A DNA stretch of 64,000 nucleotides from DATBJJ01 sp963750915 (GTDB taxonomy: Bacteria > Acidobacteriota > Vicinamibacteria > Vicinamibacterales > 2-12-FULL-66-21), in assembly GCA_963750915.1 (NCBI GenBank), contig CAVVSF010000002.1:310001-374000 (forward strand), given 5' to 3'. The position numbers and the translations under genes were made by a program. Shown here piece after piece: positions 28,935 to 38,532 of the stretch (positions within the stretch are counted from its first letter, which is position 1; each line of letters starts with the position of its first letter). Under the pieces are notes generated by a model, which was not told where the DNA came from, did no database searches, and saw only the letters and a list, made by a program, of their open reading frames with translations.

Positions 28935-29294
28935 ATGCCGATGTACAAGCTGCTGTTCAGAACCAACGGTGTGCTCGGGAACACGAACGTCCAGCTGCAG
29001 GTGAACGGCACCAGCGCGACGACGCTCGACGTCCAGGCGCGCACCACCGGCACGCCTCCCGGGCCCTGGAGTACGGTCTCGGACGTCTACTTCACGAGCC
29101 AGAATGGCCAGAGTACGCCGAACAACCCGGCGAACGGCGACACGCTGTCGCTGCCGAGCCAGGTGTTGACCGTCAGCAACATCACTGGCATAGGGACGTT
29201 CACTCAGAACGGCGATGGCAGCAACGGGCCGGGCTATTACACCGATCAGGGACCGGAAGAGGAAGAAGGCGACTGGTGCGCCACCGCGGGGTAA
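28935..29294 (+). CDS. Small beta-rich acidic-tailed protein in CHAT cluster
   Basis: The product has 119 residues. AAGGAG lies 7-8 bp before ATG 28935, which fixes this start over an upstream in-frame ATG at 28908. It has no signal peptide or membrane segment. The sequence is rich in Thr, Asn, Gly and Gln with alternating hydrophobic residues (beta structure), then an acidic tail GPEEEEGDWCATAG with its only cysteine. I do not recognise a family. The stop is 2 bp from the start of the first TPR-CHAT gene, so the two are translationally linked. A substrate or partner of the CHAT proteins is a hypothesis. Confidence 0.72.
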   Translation: MPMYKLLFRTNGVLGNTNVQLQVNGTSATTLDVQARTTGTPPGPWSTVSDVYFTSQNGQSTPNNPANGDTLSLPSQVLTVSNITGIGTFTQNGDGSNGPGYYTDQGPEEEEGDWCATAG

Positions 29295-29296
29295 CG

Positions 29297-32200
29297 ATGT
29301 CGCGAACACGATCGGCGGCGACAGGCGCATGGCTGGCGGTGATCACCGGTGTGGTGCTTGCGCAGTCGTCCGCCGCTCCTCCCGGCGCCAGGCAGACGCT
29401 CGGCGCCGGGAGCACGTCCGAGTCCGGCCTCCAGCGCGGCGAGCGGCACGTCTATCGCGTGCCGCTCGAGGCCGGACAGTTTCTCTACCTGACAGCGCAG
29501 CAACGCGCGCTCGACGTCGGTCTGCGATTGCTGGCACCCGATGGCGCGCTCCTGAGGTCGGCCGACACGATGAATGGCTCCTACGGGATCGAGCGCATCG
29601 CGATCGTCGCGGCGGCCGCCGGGGATTACTCGCTGGAAGTGTCGACCGGATCGGACAGACCCGCGGGCCGCTACGCGCTCACGGTCGTCGAGCTGCGAGC
29701 GGCGACGCCCGAAGATAGCCGGCATGCCGCGGCGGAGAAGACCTACGCCGACGCGGAAGCGCTGCGGCTCCAGAACACGGCGGACGCGCGGGCCGCGGCC
29801 ATCGGAAAGTATCGTGAGGCTGCCGAGACCTTTCAGCCACTGGGTCTCCAATATGAGACGGCGATGGCGTTGTTCTCGACCGGAATTCTGCAGCTGACCG
29901 GCGGCGACGCCCGGGGCGCGGCCGTCACGCTTGCAGCCGCCCTGCCGCATGCCCGGGCCTTGAATGATCCGCTCGTGCCCAGCGTGACGAACGCCCAGGG
30001 CGGTGCCCTTGACATTCTCGGGGATCTCACTGCGGCGATGGCGCAGTACCGCGAGGCGCTGGCGGGTTTTCGGAGTCTCGGCAACCGTAACGGCGAGGCA
30101 AACGCTCTCAACAACATCGGGAAGATCCATGCCGACCTGGCCGACTGGCAGCAGGCTCTGGAGCACTACCGGATGGCGCTGCCCATCTGGCAGGAGGTCA
30201 AGGACGTGCGGCGTGAAGGGACCACGCTGAACAACATCGGGGTCACGCTGTCCAGCGCCGGCGATTTTCAGCGCGCTCTGGATTACTTCGCCCTCGCAAT
30301 CGAGCGCCGGCGTGTCGCGAAGGACCAAGCCGGGGAAGCCGACACCCTCACCGCGATGGGGGGCATCGAATCCAGGCTGGGGCAGCACAGCAAGGCGCTC
30401 GCGCTCCTCGAGCAGGCATTGACGCTGCGGCGTACGGTCGGCGACAAGCGTTCCGAGGCGGTGACGATGGATAACCTCGGTGGGACACACCTCCGACCTC
30501 GGAGACGCACAGCGCGCGGCTGCCTACTTCGAGCAGGCAGTCGCGCTCTATCAGGGGACCGGCGACAAGCGAGGCGAAGCGCTCACGATCCGCGGTCTCG
30601 CCGCTGCCGAAGCCGCGCTGAAGCGCTACCCCGACGCATTCGAGCACGGGCGCCGCGCGCTTGCGAGCCTCCGCGAGATCGGCGACCGCAGCGCCACGGC
30701 CGGCACCCTCTACCTCCTCGCTCGAACTGCGCGCGACAGCGGCGACCTGACGGCGGCCGAGGGCTACGTGGCCGAGGCGCTGCGAACGATCGAAGAGGTC
30801 AGAGGCCGAGTCGCGAGCCGGCAGCTGCGCACCGCCTATTTCTCCAATCAGTACCGATGTCGCGCTGCTCCACGTCGACGTGCTGATGCGGCAGCACGCG
30901 AGCGATCCCACGGCCGGGCACGACGTGCGGGCGCTGGCCATCAGCGAACGGGCGCGGGCGCGCAGCCTCATCGATCTGCTCGCGGAAAGCGGTGGCCGCG
31001 ATCTCCGGCGGGGAGCTGACCCGCAACTGCTCGCGCAGGAGCGTGAGGTCGGCGCCGCATTGGCCGGCAAGACGGCGCGGCTGCTCGACCTGGCCGCCCG
31101 CGGCATCCGGAACGCCGAAGCCGAGACGCTCGCCAGCGAGGTGCGGGCGCTCGAGGCCGAGTACGACGCGATCGACGTCAAACTGCGCTCGGCGAGCCCG
31201 GCCTGGGCGGCGATGGCGCCGGCGCCGCTTGACGTCGCCGCTATCCAGCGCAACCTCCTCGATCCGCGGACGACGCTAATCGAGTATGCGCTCGGGGAAG
31301 ACGCGGGCTATGTCTGGATCGTCGACCGGAACCGAATCCGAAGCGCCAGGCTGCCCGCTCGCGATGTCGTCGACGCGGCGACCCGCGACGTCTACGACGC
31401 CGTCACCGCGCGCGGAAGGTCGGTCGCCGGTGAGACCGCCGCGACGCACCGCGCGCGGATCGCCGCGGCCGACGCCGCACTCCCTGAAGCGCTGGCGACG
31501 CTCTCGACGATGATCCTCAAACCGGTGCTGCCGATCGCCGCCAACGCGCGGCTGCTCGTCGTTGCCGACGGCGCTCTGCACTACCTGCCGTTCGGGATGC
31601 TGCCGCTGCCGGGGGCCGCCGCTTCGCCGCTCATCACCCGCGCCGAGATCGTGAATCTCCCTTCGGCATCGATGCTCGCCGTGCAACGCGGGCTGCTCGC
31701 GGGCCGGACGCGCGCCGCGAATACGCTGGCGATCCTCGCCGACCCGGTCTTCGACGCGACGGATCCCCGGGTCCCCCAGTCCAGTGCTGCTGCCTCGCTG
31801 ACACCAGAGCCAGTGGACCGGTCGCGCCTGCTCCAGCACTTGGCGCCTTCGTCGGTCGAAGGCGCGCGCGCCGTCATCCCCCGCCTGCCCGCGACGGCCG
31901 CCGAGGCGCGCGCGATCACCGCCGCCGCTGGCGGCGCGGGTCTGGCGGTGACGGGCTTTGACGCGAGGAAGGGCGTGGTCACCGGTGACCAGTTGAAGGG
32001 CTACCGCTACGTCCACTTCGCAACGCACGGCTTCGTCGACAGTGTGAATCCCTCACTGTCGGCCATCGTGCTGTCGCTGGTAGACCGGGACGGCCGCCCA
32101 CAGGACGGGTTCCTGCGTGCCGACGAGCTCTACGGCCTCGAACTCTCGGCGGACATGGTCGTCCTCAGCGCCTGTCAGACCGGCCTGGGAAAGGAAATCC

Positions 32201-32445
32201 GAGGTGAGGGATTGGTCGGGCTGACCCGTGGCCTGATGTATGCGGGCGCCGCCACCGTCGTCGTGAGCCTGTGGAGCGTCAGCGACAACGCGACCGCGGA
32301 CCTCATGGCGCGGTTCTACAGGGAGCTGATCTCGGCCGGCCGGTCTCCTGCCGCGGCTCTCCGTGCCGCGCAACTGCGGCTGCTGAAGCAGACCCGATGG
32401 ACCCATCCATACTACTGGTCCGCGTTCACGATCCAAGGGGAGTGA
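29297..32445 (+). CDS. Exported TPR-CHAT protein 1, two frameshifts
   Basis: After removing single extra bases near 30484 and 30852 the product is 1048 residues. It has a signal peptide (residues 1-~28), a PPC-like beta domain (~40-140; GERHVYRVPLEAGQFLYL), about eight TPR repeats (~150-500; NALNNIGKIHADLADWQQAL), a helical linker and a C-terminal CHAT domain. The putative catalytic dyad is His in YVHFATHG (32026-32028) and Cys in LSACQTG (32173-32175). CHAT domains are caspase-like cysteine peptidases. Export implies action outside the cytoplasm. A close paralogue follows 160 bp downstream. Confidence 0.9.
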
Positions 32446-32604
32446 TCAATCGATTCAGGCGAATTGCGGGACGAGCCATTTGCGAGAATCGTCCATGGCG
32501 GCGCGAGACGTAATAGCCCGCGCTCCACATGTTCGCAAGTCCATCGGATGGTATGTTAGCCGCGTTTTCCCACAGTTCGCCCTCGTCACAGCAATCGAAG
32601 AGAG

Positions 32605-35600
32605 GTGGCCAAAGTGACTTGTACTCTGGTCCTGACGATCGCGGCCGCACTCGGCATGGCGAGGCAAGAACCGGCGGCTCCGACCCGCACGCAACGCCTC
32701 GAGCCGGGCGCGACTGTCTCGCACCAGATTGCCCTTGGCGAGAAGCATTCGTACACCATTAGCGTGGCGCCCGGACAGTTCCTCCGCTTCATGATCGAGC
32801 CAGAGGGCGTGGACCTGGCGGTGGCGCTTGCGGCTCCGGATGGCCGCCCGCTCGTGACCATCGATGCCGCGCGATCCCGCGCGCCCGCGTCGATCTCCAT
32901 CGAGGCGGACGCGGGCGGCGATTACACGCTCACCGCCCGCGCGGTCAAGGAAGTGCCGTCTGCCGGCACGTACGCCGTGCGAGTGGAAGTCCGGGCACCC
33001 ACGGCGCACGACCGGTCTCGCGTCGAAGCCGAGCGACTGATGAGAGAAGCCGTGCCAGTGGCGACCGATGGGGCGAAGGCCGAACAGGCGATCGCGACGT
33101 TCGCGCAAGCGCTGGCCCTCTGGCGGGAAGTGGGCGACCGTTACGAGGAAGCGCAGGCGCTCTACTGGACTGGTCGCGCGCACCAGCGGTTGAGCCAACC
33201 GTCGAACGCGCTCGAGTTCTTCGAGCGCGCGCTCGCGATCGACCGTGAAATCGAGGCGCGCGCCCAGGAAGGTTCCGTGCTCAACACGATGGGCATGGCC
33301 TACAACGGACTGAGCCGTCACGAGAAGGCGATCGAGGTGCTCGACGAGGCGTTGGCGATCGGACGCGAACTGAACGATCGCGACGACCAGGCGATGGCGC
33401 TCAACAACATGGGTATTGCCTACACCAACCTCAGCCGGAACGACAAGGCGATTGAGGTGCTCGAACAGGCATTGGCGCTGAACCGCGCGCTGAAGAACCG
33501 TGCCCGCGAGGCCTCGGCGCTCAACGGCCTCGCCAACGCCAATCGGCAGATGAACCGCTACGACCGCGCGCTCGAGTACTACCTGCAGGCGGTCGCGCTT
33601 CACCGCGAGACCGGCAACCGATTCGACGAGGGGCAGACGCTAGCCAACGTGGCGATCGTCTACCACCAGACGGGGCGACACGACCGGGCGCTCACGTACT
33701 ACGAGCAGGCGCTCGCGATTCACAAGGAGGTGAAGAACCGCACCGGCGAAGGCATCGTGCTGAACAACATGGGCATCGCGTTCATGGACATGGGTCGTGA
33801 CGAGGCCGCGATCGAATCGCTCGAGCAGGCGCTCGCCATCGCGCGCGAGGTGAAGCGGCGCGGCGGCGAGGCCAACTCGCTGCAAAATCTCGGGAACGCC
33901 CATCGCAACCTGAAACGTTACGAGCCGGCGCTCGATACTACGGGCAGGCGCTCGCCATGCAGCGGGAGGTCAAGAACCGCATGGGCGAAGGCAGCCTGCT
34001 CAATAATCTGGGCGGCGTCGCGCACAGCCTGAAGCAGTACGACAAGGCGATCGAGTACTCGCAGCAGGCGCTGGCCATCGCCCGAGAGGTGAAGGAGCGG
34101 GCGGACGAAGCCGCCGCGCTCAGGAACCTGGCCAGGACCGAGCGCGATCGTGGCAACCTGGTTCGCGCGCGCAGTCTCCTGGAGCAGGATCTCGCGATCA
34201 ATGAGGCGCTCCGTGCCGACATCTACAACCCGCTGTCGCGCGCGACCTACTTCGCCACGCAGCAGGGCGCGCTCGAAACCTATATCGACGTCCTCATGCG
34301 GCTCCACGCGGCAAGCCCCACGGAGCGCTTCGACGTCCTCGCATTCGAGTCGAGCGAACGGGCGCGCGCGCGCAGTCTGCTCGAGTTGCTCACTGAGGCC
34401 GGCGCCGGTATTCGACAGGGCGTGGATGTCGCCCTGCTTGATCGTGAGCGGGCGCTCGCACTGGAGGTGAACAGGAAAGGGGCCGAGCAGGCGCAGCTCC
34501 TCGCTCGAGCGCACACACGGGAGCAGGCGGCGGCAATGAACAAGGCCATCACCGAGCTCGAAACCGAGTACGAGCACACGCAAGCCCAGATCCGACGCAC
34601 GAGCCCGCGCTACGCGGCGATCGCGCAGCCCGAGCCGCTCGCGCTTCGCGAGATTCAGGCGCAGGTGCTCGACCCCGCGACGCTCCTCCTGGAGTACGCG
34701 CTCGGAGAGGATCGCAGCTACATCTGGGCGGTCGGCACGGATCTGGTGTCGAGCCACGAGCTGCCGAACCGGGAAGAGATCCAGAAGGCGTCGCGAGAGC
34801 TGCTCGATCTGCTGACGACCCGCCGCGACCAGTCCGGGCTGTCGGAAGCCGCGCACCGCCTGAGCGAGATGGTGCTCCGTCCGGTCGCGTCCCGGCTGCC
34901 CGGCAAGCGTCTGCTCGTCGTCGCGGACGGCGCGCTGCAGTACGTGCCGTTTGCGATGCTCCCAATCCCGCGCGTGGCGGCCGGTGCGGCCGCAGCATCG
35001 ACGCCGCTCGTTGTCGAGCACGAGATCGTCACGCTTCCGTCGGCATCGACGCTCTCCGTCATGCGGAAGGAGCTGGCATCGCGTAAGCCCGCAGCGCGTA
35101 CGCTGGCACTCGTCGCCGATCCCGTCTTCTCGGCCGACGATAGACGTGTCAGCAGCGCTTCGCGCCTGCCGGCGCCGGCCAAGCCGGTCCTCGCGCCCGA
35201 AGCCGAGACCCGCATACTCGCGCATCTGGCCGCGAGCCCCACCGCAACGAGCGATGCTCCGCTGACGATTCCGCGGCTGCCGTTTACCAGGCAGGAAGCC
35301 GATCGCATCCGGGCCGTGGCATCGCAAACCGGAACCTTCCTCGCCACCGATTTCAAGGCGAGCAAGGGAACTGTTCTCGGCGCCGAGCTCGGGAGCTATC
35401 GCTATGTGCATTTCGCGACGCACGGCTACCTGGACAGCGAGCGGCCGGGCTTTTCAGCGCTCGTCCTGTCGATGGTGGACGAGCAAGGCAATCCGCAGGA
35501 CGGTTTTCTCCGCGCCAACGAGGTCTTCAACCTCACGCTCCCAGCCGAGCTCGTCGTCCTCAGCGCGTGTCAGACCGGTCTCGGCAAAGAGATCAGAAGT

Positions 35601-35846
35601 GAAGGGTTGGTCGGGTTGACACGAGGGTTCATGTATGCCGGGGCGGCGCGGGTGGTAGTGAGCCTGTGGAGCGTAAGCGACAAAGCGACCTCCGAGCTGA
35701 TGGCGAAATTTTACGAGAAGATGCTCAAGGAGCGGCAGCGCCCCGCTGCTGCCCTTCGAGCCGCGCAGGTCGAGATGTGGCGCCAGAAGCGATGGCAGGC
35801 GCCCTACTACTGGGCGGCGTTCACCCTTCAGGGAGAATGGCGGTAG
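32605..35846 (+). CDS. Exported TPR-CHAT protein 2, one frameshift
   Basis: The start is GTG 32605, which begins a signal peptide (VTCTLVLTIAAALGMA). Restoring one missing base near 33936 (giving LDYYGQALAMQ) yields 1080 residues. Order: PPC-like domain (~30-130), TPR array of nine or more repeats (~150-560; LNNMGIAYTNLSRNDKAIEV), helical linker, CHAT domain. The His is in YVHFATHGY (35421-35423) and the Cys in LSACQTG (35568-35570). It is closely similar to the upstream TPR-CHAT protein, above all in the CHAT part, which suggests a tandem duplication. Confidence 0.9.
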
Positions 35847-35936
35847 CGTCCGCGATGACGCGAAAGGCGATGTGATGCGTGACCCGTCGAGCGCCCAAGA
35901 GTCCGTCGGTTTATTAAGATGGATCGTAACGCCGAC

Positions 35937-35998
35937 TCACCCGCCGGATCTGAGCACGACGGTGTCGAGCGCCCCCTCATCGGGTCCGGTGTCCGGCG
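35937..35998 (-). repeat. Remnant of the laminin-B gene 3' end
   Basis: On the minus strand this stretch encodes TGPDEGALDTVVLRSGG and a stop, nearly identical to the last codons of the laminin-B-like gene at ~26075-26132. It is inverted relative to that gene. The match covers about 60 bp with a few differences and nothing further upstream matches. Confidence 0.8.
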
Positions 35999-36045
35999 CG
36001 GCCTAGAAGCCATCTCATCAAAAGGGGCGAGCCACGCGAACGGAG

Positions 36046-36104
36046 CGCGCCGTCGAAGCGGCGCGCGAGAGAGCGTTAGGGGAGTCCGAGGGGCGAAGCC
36101 CCTC
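36046..36104. repeat. Two tandem GC hairpins before yciH
   Basis: CGCGCCG/CGGCGCG (36046-36052 and 36059-36065) and CCGAGGGGC/GCCCCTCGG (36084-36092 and 36096-36104) form perfect hairpins with short GAA-containing loops. No T-run follows, so they are not standard terminators. A REP-like element or a structured leader of the next gene are both possible. Confidence 0.55.
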
Positions 36105-36119
36105 GGTTGAGACCGAGTC

Positions 36120-36473
36120 ATGAAAGAGCGCGACAACGTCCGGATGGTCTATTCGAGCGCGGCGGGACAAATCTGCCGCGGGTGCGGACAACCTGAACGC
36201 GGGTGCCGCTGTGCTGCCGCCGCGAGCGAGCCGGTTCCCGCGCGCCCAACCGCGAAGCTTCGCATGGAGAAGAAGGGCCGTGGCGGCAAGACGGTCACCG
36301 TCGTCTTCGGGCTGCCGAACAATGCCTCGTTCCTCACCGATCTAAACCGGGCTCTCAAGCGCGCCTGCGGCGTCGGTGGCGCGGTGACAGACGACGGCAT
36401 GACGCTGCAAGGCGACGTGCGCGAGAAGATTCGCGAGCTGCTGAGCGCCCGCGGATTTCTCGTCAAGGGCTGA
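36120..36473 (+). CDS. yciH: SUI1/eIF1-like protein (YciH family)
   Basis: This 117-residue protein has an N-terminal Cys cluster (CRGCGQPERGCRC) and a C-terminal SUI1 fold. It carries RMEKKGRGGKTVTVVFGL, GVGGAVTDDGMTLQGDVRE and a closing RGFLVKG. Bacterial YciH resembles eukaryotic initiation factor 1 and is thought to influence start selection on weak start contexts. Length and motifs are normal for the family. It lies alone behind two GC hairpins and is convergent with the YCII gene. Confidence 0.9.
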   Translation: MKERDNVRMVYSSAAGQICRGCGQPERGCRCAAAASEPVPARPTAKLRMEKKGRGGKTVTVVFGLPNNASFLTDLNRALKRACGVGGAVTDDGMTLQGDVREKIRELLSARGFLVKG

Positions 36474-36487
36474 ACCGCGGGCGTGAC

Positions 36488-36877
36488 TCACGGCTTTCGC
36501 TGGCGCGATGGGTGAGGGGTGCCGCTCGGCAGGTTGCTGTATGGGATCTCACGCACCTCGACCGGCGTCCGGCAGGCGATGACAGACTTGCGGCCCCACG
36601 CCAGCGCCTCGTCCATGTTGGCGGCTTCAATTATCGTAAGACCACCAACGTGCTCCTTGGCTTCCAGATACGGGCCGTCGGTGATGAGCACTTCGCCATT
36701 GGCCTGCAACCGCAGCGACTTCGCCAGGTTGGGTGCGCTGAGGCCGCCAGCGAAGTGTCTGGCGCCAGCAGCTTCCAACTCGTCGTTGAGCGCGTTGATA
36801 TTGTGTACCGTCGCGTCGTCCATTGAAGATGGGTCGAAGTCGTCGGGGAGGATCCCCGAAACCAAATAATGCGGCAT
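36488..36877 (-). CDS. YCII/DGPF-domain protein
   Basis: The product has 129 residues with the YCII-related pattern MDDATVHNINALNDELEAAG, FAGGLSAPN, VLITDGPYLEAKEHVGGL and IEAANMDEALAWG. The DGP(F/Y) signature is DGPY here. A good ribosome site (AAGGAG) lies 6 bp before ATG. These proteins are conserved partners of ECF42-type sigma factors, and one lies just upstream here on the same strand. The biochemical role is not established. Confidence 0.88.
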   Translation of the reverse strand: MPHYLVSGILPDDFDPSSMDDATVHNINALNDELEAAGARHFAGGLSAPNLAKSLRLQANGEVLITDGPYLEAKEHVGGLTIIEAANMDEALAWGRKSVIACRTPVEVREIPYSNLPSGTPHPSRQRKP

Positions 36878-36961
36878 TGCTTCTCCTTGTTCCGGTCTTG
36901 GTCTTCAGGCGGGCCGGTCTGGCCTGCCTTCACAATGTCGACGAATGGCCCGACCCGAATT

Positions 36962-38224
36962 CTACAAAGGTCCCAGGATTTGTTTGAGTTTTCTCGACAG
37001 CAAATCCTGCTCGCGAATGTTGTCTGTCATCGCAAGGGCGCGTTGTAGCTCTTCGCGGGCTTCGGCATATCGTCCCAGCTTCACAAGCAGATCTCCCCTG
37101 ACGCTCGGTAGCAGATGATAGTTGGCCAGCGCGGGCTCGGCCGCGAGAGCCTCCAGCGCATGGAGCCCGGCGGCCGGCCCCAGTGACATTCCGACGGCGA
37201 CCGCGCGGTTCAGCCCGACGATGGGAGACGGGCTGATCTGAAGCAGGGCGTCATAGAGAAGCACGATCCTCTCCCAGTCGGTATCCGCTGCGGTGCGGGC
37301 TCGCGCATGACACGCGACGATCGCCGCCTGCAGGGCGTAGCTATTCGCGGCGCCCCCCAGCCGCTGCGCCCGCTCGAGTGCAGCCATGCCTCGCTGAATC
37401 TGCGCCTGGTCCCACAACGAACGGTCCTGCTCGGGCAGAAGAACGGCTTCTCCGGCTGGCCCGCTCCGCGCTGCGCTGCGCGACGCCTGCAACTCCATCA
37501 GCGCCAGCAGACCATGCACCTCGGGCTCCCCCGGCAGCAGCTGCGCCAGCATCCGTCCAAGGCGGAGCGCGTCCTCGCAGAGCGCTGCCCGCATCCACTC
37601 GTCGCCCGCGGTGGCGGTGTATCCCTCGTTGAAGATCAGGTAGACCACGGACAGCACGGATTCGAGCCGCTGTCTCAGCTCCTCGCCGCGCGGCGTCTCG
37701 AAGGGAACGCGAGCCTCGGACAGTGTCTTCTTGGCTCGAAAGATGCGCTGGCCCAGCGTCTTCTCAGGCACCAGGAAAGACCGGGCAATCTCGGCCGTGG
37801 TGAGGCCGCAGGCCAGGCGCAGGGTCAGTGCAATGCGCCCCTCGACGGCCAGCACCGGATGGCAGGCAGTGAAGATGAGGCGGAGGACATCATCGTCAAT
37901 GACCTGGTCCAGAGCTTGATCCAGTGCTTCACCCAGCCGCTGCTGTTGGAATTCCAGTTCTCGCGCAATCTCTCCATGCTTTAAGTCCAGCATCGGGCCA
38001 CGGCGCAGCGCGTCGATGGCGCGCCGCTTTGCCGCTGTCATCAGCCACGCGGCAGGCTTTTCCGGGATACCGTCCTCCGGCCATCGTTCGAGAGCTGCAA
38101 CAAGCGCATCCTGAGCGAGTTCCTCCGCAATGCCGATGTCGCGGGTAACGCGGGCAATCCCGGCGATGAGTCGCGTGGACTCGATCTTCCACACGGCCTC
38201 GATCGCTTTATGTGTGTCGCTCAT
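36962..38224 (-). CDS. ECF42-like RNA polymerase sigma factor
   Basis: This 420-residue protein has sigma region 2 at ~20-85 (GIARVTRDIGIAEELAQDAL, PAAWLMTAAKRRAIDALRR) and region 4 at ~130-180 (LRLACGLTTAEIARSFLV, EKTLGQRIFRAKKTL). The long C-terminal extension has TPR-like helices ending LGRYAEAREELQRALAMTDN. That extension and the downstream YCII gene are hallmarks of the ECF42 group, which has no anti-sigma factor and is thought to be controlled by its own C-terminal domain. A start at ATG 38224 fits the family. Confidence 0.9.
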   Translation of the reverse strand: MSDTHKAIEAVWKIESTRLIAGIARVTRDIGIAEELAQDALVAALERWPEDGIPEKPAAWLMTAAKRRAIDALRRGPMLDLKHGEIARELEFQQQRLGEALDQALDQVIDDDVLRLIFTACHPVLAVEGRIALTLRLACGLTTAEIARSFLVPEKTLGQRIFRAKKTLSEARVPFETPRGEELRQRLESVLSVVYLIFNEGYTATAGDEWMRAALCEDALRLGRMLAQLLPGEPEVHGLLALMELQASRSAARSGPAGEAVLLPEQDRSLWDQAQIQRGMAALERAQRLGGAANSYALQAAIVACHARARTAADTDWERIVLLYDALLQISPSPIVGLNRAVAVGMSLGPAAGLHALEALAAEPALANYHLLPSVRGDLLVKLGRYAEAREELQRALAMTDNIREQDLLSRKLKQILGPL

Positions 38225-38532
38225 GCCTGAATGTCACTCGCGCCTGTGCCGCATGCTCACGGATCTCCAGCTTGTGAATGATGGTACAAGAGCGGCGGTC
38301 TGCACACCACGCAGAGCGACTGGCGGAGTTCGGCTGACAAACGGATGGCAATCGGCAGGCGTCTGGCGTGGATGAGCGAGTCGATGTCTCCGGGCGATCA
38401 GTTGAGATACCGAGCCGCGATTGTTTCACTCAGCGAGAACTCGCAGGCGATTTCCTCGATCGCGCACGGTCCTCGGCAGGCCTGCCTGCGAGCACACAGC
38501 GCCTCGCTCTGAATCGCAGATCGGCCATCGGA

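Noticed and set aside
26440..35846. Type III-E CRISPR (Craspase) locus
   Set aside because: TPR-CHAT is present, but no array, gRAMP/Cas7-11, Cas1 or Cas2 is in the window and the CHAT proteins carry signal peptides.
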